This document shows positions 26,110 to 34,605 of a stretch of 64,000 nucleotides of DNA, one piece after another. Each line of letters opens with the position of its first letter. Position 1 is the first letter of the stretch. The position numbers and the translations under genes were made by a program. The DNA is taken from contig NZ_CP029192.1 in NCBI RefSeq assembly GCF_008642315.1, positions 1,240,001 through 1,304,000 on the forward strand, given 5' to 3'. Below the pieces are notes generated by a model. That model made no database searches and had not been told where the DNA came from. It worked only from the letters and a program-made list of their open reading frames with translations. This DNA comes from Streptomyces venezuelae. Its GTDB lineage: Bacteria > Actinomycetota > Actinomycetes > Streptomycetales > Streptomycetaceae.

Positions 26110-26432
26110 TCCGCCCAGCCGCCCTCACCAGTGCCCTCGACGAGATCGCGCAGCTGCGCGCGTGCCGTGATCCTCAGTTTGGGGAAGCTGCGGTAGAGGT
26201 GGGAGCCGACCGTGCGCGGGGAGAGGAGGAGCCGCTCCCCGATCGCCCGGTTGGTCAGCCCGCGCGCCGCGAGTCCGACGATCTGCCGTTGCTGCGGGGA
26301 GAGTTGGGCGAGCGCGTCGGGTGCCGCGTGCGGGACGCCGAGTCCCGAGGCGCGCGCCTCGGCGCGGGCGCGCTCGGCCCACGGGCGCGCCCCGAGCCGC
26401 CGGAACGTGCGGGCCTGGGACTGACACCCCAC
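26110..26432 (-). pseudogene. Remnant of a large LuxR-family (LAL) regulator, C-terminal end only
   Basis: This minus-strand segment encodes the end of a helical domain (TFRRLGARPWAERARAE) followed by a complete LuxR helix-turn-helix (LSPQQRQIVGLAARGLTNRAIGERLLLSPRTVGSHL, then ARAQLRDLVE). The HTH end of LAL/TPR regulators has exactly this arrangement, but those proteins are about 900 residues and nothing of the ATPase part is present upstream. The frame then runs on without a proper stop into the desaturase 3' end. A decayed or truncated gene is the best explanation. The rest of the 420-bp gap 26084-26505 holds nothing else recognisable. Confidence 0.7.
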
Positions 26433-26505
26433 AAGAAGACAGCCGGTTGTCGCACCGATTTACGACCGTCCTCCTCGGTGCGACGGTGGGCGAGGGGGTG
26501 AACCC

Positions 26506-28986
26506 ATGGCGCAGATGGCGCAGACCCACGAGTGGATGTTCTACGAGGTCATGTGGCGCAGCTGGGCGGGCCGGGCGCAGGTGCCCTTTCCCGTGCCGTG
26601 GTGGGCGCAACAGGCCTTCCGGCGCTGGAGCGACGACTTCGACTCGGGAACGTACGAGACGAAGGAAGCCGCCCTGGCCTCCAATGCCCTGTACCGCTAC
26701 TGGCACATGGTGGGCGTGAAGGACCACCGTCAGGAGTCACTGATCGGCCAGGCCGGTGAGATCGAGCCGGTCTACGACAAGTACTGCTTGTTCTTCTTCC
26801 TCTACGACCCGGCGACGGGTGCCCTGCACCTGCCGCAGCTGCCGGGCGACGGCACGGTGTCCCAGCGGATGGAGGCGCCGCACCTGCCCGTCGTCCTCAC
26901 GGACTTCCGCGCCCCGGACGGCGTCGAGTTCGTGCAGCGCACCTTCGCCACGACCGTCGGGGCGCGGCAGCGCGACCTCGTGGTGTCCCGGGTGACGGTG
27001 GGCACCGCGACCGGTCAGCCGCGCGAGGGCCGGCTGTGCGCGGCGGTCATGCCGGCCGGGCCGAGCGGATTCCAGCGGCACGACCGCAACGGCCGGCAGA
27101 TCACCGACCGGAGGCTGACGTTCCTGCGGTATCTGCCCGCGGAGAACCGGGTGGAGACGAACAGCGGCTGGGGTCCGGTGTTCGACACCGTGCCCGAGCA
27201 GTACGGCGTGTACGGCAACCCGGACTTCAGCCACGACCCGGCTTCCTATCTCGCGCACAGTCCGTTCCACGACCTGGTCAACGGCGGCAAACTGAACGGG
27301 GCCGGGCAGGCCCAGGACCAGGTCGCCGGGTTGTGCAGCGCGGCGTTCGCGTGGCCGTTCCGGATCGTCGACGACGAGATGTTCGCGCTGGATGTGCGAC
27401 TGCCCGTCGATCTGTACAGCGGGGCCGCCGATCTGGCGGAGATCAGGTCCGTTCCGTCGGGTGAGCTGGAGGAGGCCAACCGGGCGTTCTGGACGTCGAA
27501 GCTCGTCGGGCAGGGCTTGCAGCCCGAACTGCCGCGACCCGTGGCGCACTTGACCGATCTGTTCCGCCAGTCGCGGTCGCAGCTGCTCATCCTCTCCGAC
27601 CACGGGGAGATCCACCCGGGCCCCACGGTGTACGACTCGTTCTGGATCCGCGACTCGTCCGTCGAGGCCACTGCCTGCTCGCTGGTGGGTGACGGCGCGC
27701 TCGCCGAGCACCAGTTGGGCACCCACTACCCGTTGAAGTTCAATCGCGGCACGGGCCGGATCGGACCGTGTGCCGAGTACGGCTTCTACGGAGGTCCGCA
27801 CGAGCGGGACGACCGCGAATGGGACAGCAACGGACAGGCGCTCTGGGCGATCGGCCGCTTCGACCGCACGAAGGGCCGCGCCGCCGCGTTCGGCGCGAAG
27901 CTGTACACGCCGTACGTGATCGACGGCGCCCGGTGGCTGCGGGACAACCGCGACCAGTACGGGCTGCTGCACAGCGGATGGAGCGCCGAGCACCTCGGCG
28001 AGCGCGACAAACCGCACTACTGGGACGACCTGTGGGCGCTCGCCGGTCTGTACGAGGCGGCGCGGCTCGCGGAACGCATCGGTTCGCCGGACGTGCCCGA
28101 ACTCTGGGCGGCCTTCGACGACGTGAAGCGCGCCACGGCGGCCTCGGTGCGCTGGGTCCTGGCGGAGCAGCGCAGGCGCGGCGCCTGGGAGACGTACATC
28201 CCGACCGGTCCCGGCGACGTCGGCAGGCTCGATTCGACGATGATCGGCACCGCGGCGTTCTTCCACCCGCTGCGCCTGCACATGGGCAGCAAGCTCGGCA
28301 CCGACATCGACGCGGCGGCGCGCTGCACGCTCGACACCATGTACGCCCGCTTCGTGCGGGGCGGCTACCGCCACGAGGCGGCGTGGAACGCGTACGGCCC
28401 GTACCTCACCACGCAGTTGGCGCACGCCTACCTGCTGGCGGGCGACCCGGCACGGGCGGACGCCCTGCTCGGGTGGATCGTCGGGGCCGCCTTCCCGCGC
28501 ACCGAGGAGCGGGCGGTCGCGCTCGGCGCCTGGAACGAGCAGCACGCGTTCACCATCGCCTCGGACTTCCACGAAGTACCGTCCAGGCACTGGTACATGG
28601 GCGACATTCCGCACGGCTGGGCCGCCGCGGAGTATCTGCTCCTGATCCGCGACATCCTGCTGTTCGAGGCGGACGAGGACCGCGATCCACATGTCTACAT
28701 CGCGCCGGGGGTACGTCCGCACTGGGTGCGGGACGGGGAGACGGTGGCCGTCGAATCCGCGCCGACGCTGTTCGGCAGGCCCTTCGGGTACCGGCTCACG
28801 CACGACGCGGGCGCCCGGACGGTGACCGTGGAGGTCACCGAGGCTCCGGAGCCGGTGCGGTACGTGTATCCGTGCCGGTTCGGGCAGGTGCGGTCGGTGT
28901 CGGCGGACGGGCGGCAGCTGCCCGTCTCCGGGGACGACGTGCTCGTTCCGGCCGGGACGCGACGGTTCGTGGTGACGTACACCTGA
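26506..28986 (+). CDS. Six-hairpin glycosidase-like protein (MGH1/GH63-like)
   Basis: A large cytosolic protein of 826 residues with no signal peptide. The C-terminal two thirds look like an (alpha/alpha)6 barrel: DSFWIRDSSVEA near residue 378 (an acidic pair where the barrel catalytic acid often lies), WDSNGQALWAIGRF, HSGWSAEH, YWDDLWALAGLYEAA, RRGAWETYIPTG and GAWNEQHAFTIASDFHE. A beta domain is at each end. This is the layout of trehalase/glucosidase-like GH families. Substrate unknown. ATG 26506 follows GAGGGGG. It precedes the small protein, polyprenyl synthase and oxygenase on the same strand. Confidence 0.7.
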   Translation: MAQMAQTHEWMFYEVMWRSWAGRAQVPFPVPWWAQQAFRRWSDDFDSGTYETKEAALASNALYRYWHMVGVKDHRQESLIGQAGEIEPVYDKYCLFFFLYDPATGALHLPQLPGDGTVSQRMEAPHLPVVLTDFRAPDGVEFVQRTFATTVGARQRDLVVSRVTVGTATGQPREGRLCAAVMPAGPSGFQRHDRNGRQITDRRLTFLRYLPAENRVETNSGWGPVFDTVPEQYGVYGNPDFSHDPASYLAHSPFHDLVNGGKLNGAGQAQDQVAGLCSAAFAWPFRIVDDEMFALDVRLPVDLYSGAADLAEIRSVPSGELEEANRAFWTSKLVGQGLQPELPRPVAHLTDLFRQSRSQLLILSDHGEIHPGPTVYDSFWIRDSSVEATACSLVGDGALAEHQLGTHYPLKFNRGTGRIGPCAEYGFYGGPHERDDREWDSNGQALWAIGRFDRTKGRAAAFGAKLYTPYVIDGARWLRDNRDQYGLLHSGWSAEHLGERDKPHYWDDLWALAGLYEAARLAERIGSPDVPELWAAFDDVKRATAASVRWVLAEQRRRGAWETYIPTGPGDVGRLDSTMIGTAAFFHPLRLHMGSKLGTDIDAAARCTLDTMYARFVRGGYRHEAAWNAYGPYLTTQLAHAYLLAGDPARADALLGWIVGAAFPRTEERAVALGAWNEQHAFTIASDFHEVPSRHWYMGDIPHGWAAAEYLLLIRDILLFEADEDRDPHVYIAPGVRPHWVRDGETVAVESAPTLFGRPFGYRLTHDAGARTVTVEVTEAPEPVRYVYPCRFGQVRSVSADGRQLPVSGDDVLVPAGTRRFVVTYT

Positions 28987-29041
28987 GTCCGGTGCTCGGT
29001 TTGCCGGGCGCGTCCGCTCGACGGACCTTGATCCGTACTGT

Positions 29042-29060
29042 CGAGCGACGTGATCGCTCG
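29042..29060. promoter_or_regulatory. 7-5-7 inverted repeat upstream of the prenyl cluster
   Basis: CGAGCGA (29042-29048) and TCGCTCG (29054-29060) form a perfect dyad in the 173-bp gap before the small helical protein. It could be an operator or a weak hairpin after the glycosidase gene. Confidence 0.35.
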
Positions 29061-29159
29061 TTCGTGAGTTCTTCTGTTCCCGTGCCGGGCGTGAGGTGAC
29101 GCTCGAAGGACGACGGGTGACCGGCGTCTGGTGAACGCGCACTGGGTGGGAGACGTGGC

Positions 29160-29441
29160 ATGGCACGGGAAGAGGATCAGCGGCGGGCGGGCCTGGACAG
29201 TCAGGCCTTACTGCTGGCGGCCGGGCTGGCGGAGCTGGCGGTGACCACGGTGGGTTCGGCGGTGGGCGCGGTGCGGGACGCACTGCGCCGCTCCGACACC
29301 GCGGAGCTGGCGGCGGAGGCCGAGCACGACCTCCTGGCGCGCGGCCGGCTGGCGCTGGACCGATACGCGGCCGCGCCCCCGGCCCACCTGGAGATCCTGG
29401 CCCGCCGCGCCCTCGCCCGACAGGCCGCCGACGGTGAGTGA
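29160..29441 (+). CDS. Small helical protein coupled to the polyprenyl synthase
   Basis: A 93-residue, Ala/Leu/Glu-rich, wholly helical protein (LLLAAGLAELAVTTVGSAVGAVRDALRRSDTAELAAEAEHDLLARG). There is no signal peptide or known motif. Its TGA overlaps the GTG start of the polyprenyl synthase by 8 bases, so the two are translated together. An accessory subunit or membrane-docking partner of the synthase is a reasonable guess, but not shown. Confidence 0.75.
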   Translation: MAREEDQRRAGLDSQALLLAAGLAELAVTTVGSAVGAVRDALRRSDTAELAAEAEHDLLARGRLALDRYAAAPPAHLEILARRALARQAADGE

Positions 29442-30486
29442 ACCGTGGGGGCCGGACGGGCTGAAGGCGCGCGTCGACGACGCGTTGCTCCGCTTCGTCG
29501 CCGAGGAGGCGGACCGGCTGGCGGAGATCGATCCGCTCCTTGGCCCGGTGGCAGCGCAGTTGGAGGCGGCGGTCGCGGACGGCAAGCGGCTGCGGTCGGC
29601 ATTCTGCTACTGGGGCTGGCGCGCGGTGGGACAGCCGGACAGCGACGCGGCCGTACGGGCCGCGGCCTCCATGGAGCTCGTGCACGCGGCGGCGGTCGTG
29701 CACGACGACCTCATCGACGACAGCCCCCTGCGGCACGGCAGGCCCACCGCGCACAGGGCCCTGCGCGCCGCCGTACGGAGGCGCCCGCACGCCGACGCGG
29801 CGGCCCGGTCCCTGGCGATGCTGGTGGGAGACCTGCTGATGGCGCTGGCCGGGGAGCTCTTCGCCACCAGCGGTCTGCCCGCCGCCTATCTGTCCCGGGC
29901 CCGCCCGCTGTGGGCGGTGATGGCCCGTGAGCTGGTCGCGGGCGAGTGCCTGGAGATCCTCCGTACCGGAAGCGACCCGGACACCACGGCCTCGCTGAAG
30001 GTGATCCGCTACAAGACCGCCAAGTACACGGTCGAGCAGCCCTTGCTCATCGGCGGGGCCCTGGCCGGTGCGGGGGCGGGGCTGCGCGAGGGCTTCCGTG
30101 CGTACGGGCTGCCGCTCGGGGAGGCGTTCCAGCTGCGGGACGATCTGCTCGGCCTGTTCGGGGACCCGAGCGTGACGGGCAAGGCCAACGCCGACGACGT
30201 GCACGGTCAGCGGCCCACGGCCCTGCTGGCGGAGACATGGCGCCTCGCCGGCGCGGACGAGCGGGAGCGGCTGCGCTCCCTGCTCGGCAGGCGCGACCTG
30301 GGCGAGGAGGGGCTGCGGGCGGTGCGCGAGCTGATGCTCGGGCTCGGGGCGCCCGCCGGCATCGAGGACATGATCCGTGCCCGCGTCACGGAGGCGCTGG
30401 ACGCCCTGCACGAGCTGGACGTGCCGTCGCACGCCACCGACGCCCTCACCGCGCTGGCCGATTCGGCGGCGCTCCGCCTCTCCTGA
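29434..30486 (+). CDS. Polyprenyl diphosphate synthase (trans-isoprenyl type)
   Basis: Condenses isopentenyl diphosphate with allylic diphosphates. The 350-residue protein has the first Asp-rich motif HDDLIDD (residues 89-95, DDxxD), GKRLRSAFCYW before it, KTAKYTVEQP in the middle and the second Asp-rich motif DDLLGLFGD near 236. There is a bulky-residue-poor stretch (MELVHAAAVVHDD) before the first motif, which fits a C20 or longer product, though length prediction is unsure. It overlaps the small helical gene and is followed 56 bp later by the DUF2236 oxygenase. Confidence 0.92.
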   Translation: MSEPWGPDGLKARVDDALLRFVAEEADRLAEIDPLLGPVAAQLEAAVADGKRLRSAFCYWGWRAVGQPDSDAAVRAAASMELVHAAAVVHDDLIDDSPLRHGRPTAHRALRAAVRRRPHADAAARSLAMLVGDLLMALAGELFATSGLPAAYLSRARPLWAVMARELVAGECLEILRTGSDPDTTASLKVIRYKTAKYTVEQPLLIGGALAGAGAGLREGFRAYGLPLGEAFQLRDDLLGLFGDPSVTGKANADDVHGQRPTALLAETWRLAGADERERLRSLLGRRDLGEEGLRAVRELMLGLGAPAGIEDMIRARVTEALDALHELDVPSHATDALTALADSAALRLS

Positions 30487-30542
30487 ACCGGCCTCTTCTT
30501 CCGTCCTGACGCCGCCCCCCCGTGAAAGCCGAGGAACCCGCT

Positions 30543-31700
30543 GTGACCTGCACCGAGGCATCGATGAACACCCTGCGACAGGCCGGTGACGAACTCGCCG
30601 ACGCCACCGTCGCCGCTCTCTTCGAACGCGGCCAGGTGGGCACGTTCAACACCCTGATGCGCTACGTCTCCACGGTCGGCGCCCCGCTGCCGGACGGGCT
30701 GCCCGACGTCGCGCGCGAATACCTCGAGGCCACCCGTGTCCCGCCGGGGTGGGTGGACTGGGGGGAGATGGAGAAGGCCCGCCTGTTCTTCATCGACAAC
30801 AACGTGCACATCTCGACCGCGCTGTCGTTCGCCTCCATGCCCGCCTGCTACGTCGTCCCGCACGTCGCGAAGCTGCTCTCGACCACGCACGGACTGAAGT
30901 ACCCGTCCAAACGGATGGCGGAGACAGGGCAGTTCACCGTCTACCTGATGCGGCCCGACGCGTTCGAGAGCGGGAGCCGTTTCATCCCGGCCGCGCAGAA
31001 GGTCCGCCTCTTGCATGCCTCCATCCGCCACCACCTCGTGCGCGAGAACCGGTGGGACACCGACGCGCTCGGCACGCCGATCTGCCAGGAGGACATGATC
31101 GGCGGGCAGATGTTCTTCTCCATGCTCGTCCTGGACAGCCTGCACCGGCTGGGCATCCACATGACGACCGAGGGCGCGGAAGCGTACTACTACGCGTGGC
31201 GCGTGGTCGGTGCGATGCTCGGTGTCGACCAGGACGCCGTCCCCAAGACCCTCGACGAGGCCCGCCACTTCCTCGATCTGTACATGGTCCGGCACATGGG
31301 GCCCTCCGAGGAGGGCACGCACCTGACCCGGCAGCTCATCGACCTCTACGAAGAGGTCGTGCCCGGCACCCTCCTCGACCCGATCGTCTCCGCCCTCATC
31401 CGCCACCTCGTCGGAGACACCTGCGCCGACTGGCTCGCGGTGCCCCGCACCCGGTGGGACACCCTCGTCAAAGCCGTGCCCCACCTCCTCGGCGTCCTGG
31501 AGACCATCGAGGACCGCTCCCCGCTCGGCGCCTGGGCACTGGACCGCCTCGGCCACCTCACCAGCGTCCTCGAACTGTCCTCGCTCACGCGCGGACGCGT
31601 CATGCACTACGCCATCCCCGAGCAGCTCAAGACGGACTACGGCGTCTCCCACACGGTCCCCCGCACCCGCCGCTGGACCCCGCCCGCCGCCACGGTGTGA
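30543..31700 (+). CDS. DUF2236 / MpaB-type oxygenase
   Basis: A 385-residue helical protein of the family that includes fungal MpaB (oxidative cleavage of a prenyl chain) and latex-clearing protein (cleavage of polyisoprene), which use a b-type heme. The family core is present: RLFFIDNNVHISTALSFASMP, KVRLLHASIRHHL near residue 158 (the Arg/His region that serves the heme in Lcp), DMIGGQMFFSMLVLDSLHRLG and YYAWRVVGAMLGVD. GTG 30543 has GAGGAA upstream; ATG 30564 is an alternative. Position after a polyprenyl synthase makes a prenyl substrate attractive. Confidence 0.85.
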   Translation: MTCTEASMNTLRQAGDELADATVAALFERGQVGTFNTLMRYVSTVGAPLPDGLPDVAREYLEATRVPPGWVDWGEMEKARLFFIDNNVHISTALSFASMPACYVVPHVAKLLSTTHGLKYPSKRMAETGQFTVYLMRPDAFESGSRFIPAAQKVRLLHASIRHHLVRENRWDTDALGTPICQEDMIGGQMFFSMLVLDSLHRLGIHMTTEGAEAYYYAWRVVGAMLGVDQDAVPKTLDEARHFLDLYMVRHMGPSEEGTHLTRQLIDLYEEVVPGTLLDPIVSALIRHLVGDTCADWLAVPRTRWDTLVKAVPHLLGVLETIEDRSPLGAWALDRLGHLTSVLELSSLTRGRVMHYAIPEQLKTDYGVSHTVPRTRRWTPPAATV

Positions 31701-31731
31701 GGCGCCCCGGCGGCTGACGCCCGCATGCCGA

Positions 31732-31772
31732 GAACCCGCGGGCCCCGTTGTCGTTCGGGGGCTCGCGGGTTC
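31732..31772. terminator. Hairpin terminator between convergent oxygenase and WhiB-like genes
   Basis: GAACCCGCG-GGCCCC (31732-31746) pairs with the reverse-complementary segment ending at 31772, one mismatch in a 15-bp stem with a 10-nt loop. It stands between two convergent stops. Confidence 0.75.
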
Positions 31773-31798
31773 GGGAGTCCGTCAGGGTCGTCGGCGGT

Positions 31799-32047
31799 TC
31801 AGGCGCGGGTTTCGCGTCTGAGGGCGTACCGCTCCTTCTCGGAGAGGCCGCCCCAGACGCCGAACCTCTCGTCGTTGTTCAGTGCGTACTCCAGGCACGC
31901 CGTGCGCATGTCGCACATCTGGCAGATGTCCTTCGCCTCACGCACCGAGCTACCGGGCTCGGGGAAGAAGAAGTCGGCTCCGGTCTGGGCGCACAGAGCC
32001 TGCTCCTGCCAGGCGAGTTCGGGCTCGGCTGTCATCTCGATCTGCAT
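31799..32047 (-). CDS. WhiB-like Fe-S transcriptional regulator
   Basis: A small 4Fe-4S regulator of 82 residues that interacts with the principal sigma factor. The four cysteines are at ALCAQ, DICQMC (CxxC) and TACLEYAL, followed by the beta-turn GVWGGLSEKER and a basic tail. It resembles WhiB/WhiB2-type proteins more than WblE. ATG 32047 (MQIEM) or ATG 32035 (MTAEPE) may be used. The frame runs open to 32281, but the repeats there shift phase, so it is not coding. The upstream region has a phased repeat array. Confidence 0.9.
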   Translation of the reverse strand: MQIEMTAEPELAWQEQALCAQTGADFFFPEPGSSVREAKDICQMCDMRTACLEYALNNDERFGVWGGLSEKERYALRRETRA

Positions 32048-32079
32048 GGCACCGATGCTGTCCCACCGCGCGAAACAAC

Positions 32080-32250
32080 CGATCAACGAACGATCAACGA
32101 CCGCCCGGCCGGCCTCCGGACAGCCGTGGCCGGCAGACGCCCCGGTGAGGGCTGCCCAGCCGCGCGCGTCGCGAAACGGCCCGCGGGCACCGCGAAACGA
32201 CCGCCCGAACACCGCGAAACGACCCGCGCGCATCGCGAAACGACCCATCG
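32080..32250. promoter_or_regulatory. Phased CGCGAAACG array in the WhiB-like promoter region
   Basis: CGCGAAACG begins at 32170, 32191, 32213 and 32234, so the spacing is 21, 22 and 21 bp, two helical turns each. A degenerate GCGAAACAAC lies at 32070. Closer to the gene is a direct repeat CGATCAACGA at 32080 and 32091 (11 bp apart). All lie within 200 bp upstream of the WhiB-like start, and the same-face phasing suggests a cooperative binding array. Confidence 0.6.
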
Positions 32251-32308
32251 GCACCCGGTTCCGGACGCGCGGACCGGGCACCGAAGGTTACGCCTTCCTC
32301 CGTCGGCC

Positions 32309-33103
32309 CTACTGGCCCTGCTCCCCGGGCGGCGACGGCTGCAGCACCGCGAACTTCGCCCCCGCCGGGTCCGCGAGCTTCGCGAAGCGCCCCACGCCCT
32401 CCATCGCCACGGGCTCCATGCGTACCTCACCGCCGCCCTGCCGGGCCTTGGCGACCGTGGCGTCACAGTCGTCCACCTGGAAGTACGGCAACCAGTACGC
32501 CGCTGTCTCGGAGGGGTCGCTCGCCAGCGGCACGACGCCGCCGAACATGTCGTCCGCGGAGCCGCCCGCCGGGTGCACCATCGTGTACGTCCCGCCGGGG
32601 AAGGCCGCCTCGGTGGTCTGCCAGCCGAACACGGAGCCGTAGAAGGCGGTGGCCGCGGAGACGTCCGGGGTGTACAGCTCGGTCCAGACCAGACCGCCCG
32701 GTTCGTTCAGGACATCGAGGCCCTTGAGCTCGCCCTGCTGCCACACGGAGAACGGGACGCCCGCGTCGTCGACGAGACCCGCCATGCGGCCGAGGTCGAG
32801 GATGTCCACGGCCTCGAAGAGACTGCTGCCACCTGCCTGTTCGACGGCTTTCGCCGTGGCGTCCACCTCCGGCGTGCGGAAATAGAGCGTCCAGGACGGC
32901 GCTGCCTCGTCGGCCGATATGGCCATCGCGCCCGCCGCGGTGCGGCCCGAGAGCTGGTACTGGCTGTACCCGCCGACGTCCGCTGCGCCCTGCTGGAGCT
33001 CCCAGCCGAACAGCTCGCGGTAGAACCCGCTGACGCTGCCGAGGTCAGGGGCGCACATGTCCACCCAAACAGGTGCACCTGGCATGAAACGGTTATTGAG
33101 CAT
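32309..33103 (-). CDS. VOC-family protein with two glyoxalase-fold domains
   Basis: A 264-residue protein made of two vicinal-oxygen-chelate modules. Module 1: PVWVDMCAPDLGSVSGFYRELFGWEL; module 2: LVWTELYTPDVSAATAFYGSVFGWQ, ending DPAGAKFAVLQ. This is the form of the 27-kDa glyoxalase-like antigen family. Metal ligands are not well conserved, so activity is uncertain. ATG 33103 follows an AAGGAG; the frame to 33136 is not used. It is divergent from the glucanase gene. Confidence 0.85.
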   Translation of the reverse strand: MLNNRFMPGAPVWVDMCAPDLGSVSGFYRELFGWELQQGAADVGGYSQYQLSGRTAAGAMAISADEAAPSWTLYFRTPEVDATAKAVEQAGGSSLFEAVDILDLGRMAGLVDDAGVPFSVWQQGELKGLDVLNEPGGLVWTELYTPDVSAATAFYGSVFGWQTTEAAFPGGTYTMVHPAGGSADDMFGGVVPLASDPSETAAYWLPYFQVDDCDATVAKARQGGGEVRMEPVAMEGVGRFAKLADPAGAKFAVLQPSPPGEQGQ

Positions 33104-33213
33104 GATCGACTCCTTTGTCGGATCTCTCTTCCGCACTCAGAAGTCTGGCACCACCCACTGACAATCGGCTCGCCCTGCCCCCACCACGTCATTTGATGAA
33201 GGGAAAACATTTT

Positions 33214-33227
33214 TGAGAGCGCTCTCA
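33214..33227. promoter_or_regulatory. LacI-family operator upstream of the GH64 glucanase
   Basis: TGAGAGCGCTCTCA is a perfect 14-bp palindrome with the central CG step typical of LacI-family sites. It lies 89 bp before the glucanase start and between it and the VOC gene. A LacI regulator is encoded just beyond the glucanase. Confidence 0.75.
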
Positions 33228-33315
33228 GTCACAACTCTTGACGCCGCAATCGCCCGTCGAGACAGTGGTGCCCCCCACACGACAACCCCCCACGCAACCG
33301 CGCAGGAGACCTTCC

Positions 33316-34554
33316 GTGATATCGCGTCGAACGTTCCTGACCACCGCAGCCGGCGCCGCGGGCGCCCTCACCTACCCCGTCTGGGGCAGCGCTCTGAGCC
33401 CCGGCGCCCAGGCGGGCGGCACGGCCGCGCCCGCCACCTGCGAGCTGGCCCTCGCGAACAAGTCGCTCCCCGGCCAGGTGCGCGCGTACGTCACCGGCCA
33501 CGAGCAGGGCAGCGGCCGCTGGGTGCTGCTCAAGCCGGACGGCGGCGTCTACCGCCCCGAGTCGCCCTCGGCCCCGCAGACCCCGTTGCCCGTCGACTGC
33601 GCCATCCCGCTCGGCGCCGCGGGATCCGCGCCCAAGGTGCTGACTTTGCCTCAGATGTTCGGCGCCCGCGTCTACTTCGTCCGCGACGACAAGCTGGACT
33701 TCTTCCTCAACCCCGGCCCCGCCCTGGTCGAGCCCGCCTTCGCGACCCGCGCGGACCCCAACTACGGCCGCACGTGGTCGTTCTGCGAGTTCACGTTCAA
33801 CCCCCAGCAGCTGTACGCCAACATCAGCTACGTCGACCTGGTGACCGCGCTGCCCATCGGCCTGACCCTGGAGGGCGACGGCAAGCACACCGTGGCCCCG
33901 CTGCCGGACGGCGCCGTCGACAGGATCGCGGCGGATCTGACGGCGCAGGCGAGGAAGGACGGGCAGCCCTGGGACAAGCTGGTCATACGCGGTGACGACG
34001 GCGGCGTGCTGCGCGTCATCTCGCCGCAGAACCTGATGGCGCCGTACTTCGACCGGCCGGACCAGATGCCGTTCCGGGACGTCTGGAACAGCTACATCGA
34101 CAAGGTGTGGGACAAGTACCGCGGCACGGACCTGAAGATCGACCTCCAGGGCGGCCGCGGCGTGTTCACCGGGCGGGTCAACGGCGACGTCCTGACGTTC
34201 AACGGCGGCCACTCGTTCCCCAAGCCGACCTCGAAAGACATCTTCACCTGCAACCACGGCCCGTTCGCCAACAACCCGAACGACCCCGACGACAAGAAGG
34301 GCCTGCTGGCCCGGCTCGCGGCGGGCTTCAACCGCAGCATCATGCTCACCCACCCCCAGCAGCCGAACGGCACGAGCACCGCGGACTACTACCGGGACCC
34401 CGTGACCAACCACTGGTCGCGCGTGGTGCACGCCAACTCCCCCATCGGGTACGCCTTCCCGTACGACGACGTACGTCCCGACGGGCAGCCGGACGTCTCG
34501 GGCGCGGCGCACGACGGCAATCCACGGCGGTTCACGGTGAGCGTGGGCGCGTAG
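33316..34554 (+). CDS. Secreted beta-1,3-glucanase, GH64
   Basis: Cleaves beta-1,3-glucans such as laminarin or fungal wall glucan. The 412-residue precursor has a Tat signal (ISRRTFLTTAAGAAGAL, cleavage after a Pro/Gly/Ala segment) and then the thaumatin-like GH64 body: VYFVRDDKLDFFLNPGP, WSFCEFTFNPQQLYANISYVD (with a conserved Glu as likely catalytic residue) and a C-terminal FTCNHGPFANN and HANSPIGYAFPYDD. GTG 33316 has a GGAG 8 nt upstream and starts the Tat motif correctly. LacI operator at 33214 suggests substrate induction. Confidence 0.92.
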   Translation: MISRRTFLTTAAGAAGALTYPVWGSALSPGAQAGGTAAPATCELALANKSLPGQVRAYVTGHEQGSGRWVLLKPDGGVYRPESPSAPQTPLPVDCAIPLGAAGSAPKVLTLPQMFGARVYFVRDDKLDFFLNPGPALVEPAFATRADPNYGRTWSFCEFTFNPQQLYANISYVDLVTALPIGLTLEGDGKHTVAPLPDGAVDRIAADLTAQARKDGQPWDKLVIRGDDGGVLRVISPQNLMAPYFDRPDQMPFRDVWNSYIDKVWDKYRGTDLKIDLQGGRGVFTGRVNGDVLTFNGGHSFPKPTSKDIFTCNHGPFANNPNDPDDKKGLLARLAAGFNRSIMLTHPQQPNGTSTADYYRDPVTNHWSRVVHANSPIGYAFPYDDVRPDGQPDVSGAAHDGNPRRFTVSVGA

Positions 34555-34605
34555 CGTCGACCGATCCTTCGCAGCTCCCGCCGCGGACCCGAGGGTCCAG
34601 ACCCG

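Noticed and set aside
26737..30561. A 1274-residue open frame on the minus strand
   Set aside because: It runs antisense to four well-supported genes, is made of Arg/Gly/Pro/His-rich sequence and has no domain; it comes from high third-position GC.
29434..31700. Family 2 encapsulin cargo or terpene cyclase system
   Set aside because: The prenyl synthase has no disordered cargo N-terminus, no encapsulin shell gene is nearby, and the third gene is DUF2236, not a cyclase.
32170..32250. CRISPR array
   Set aside because: Repeats are only 9 bp with 12-bp spacers and no cas genes are present; the pattern is promoter-like.
32048..32281. N-terminal extension of the WhiB-like protein with GRFA repeats
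   Set aside because: The DNA repeats have a 22-bp step that breaks frame; WhiB-like proteins are about 80 residues, which fits ATG 32047.
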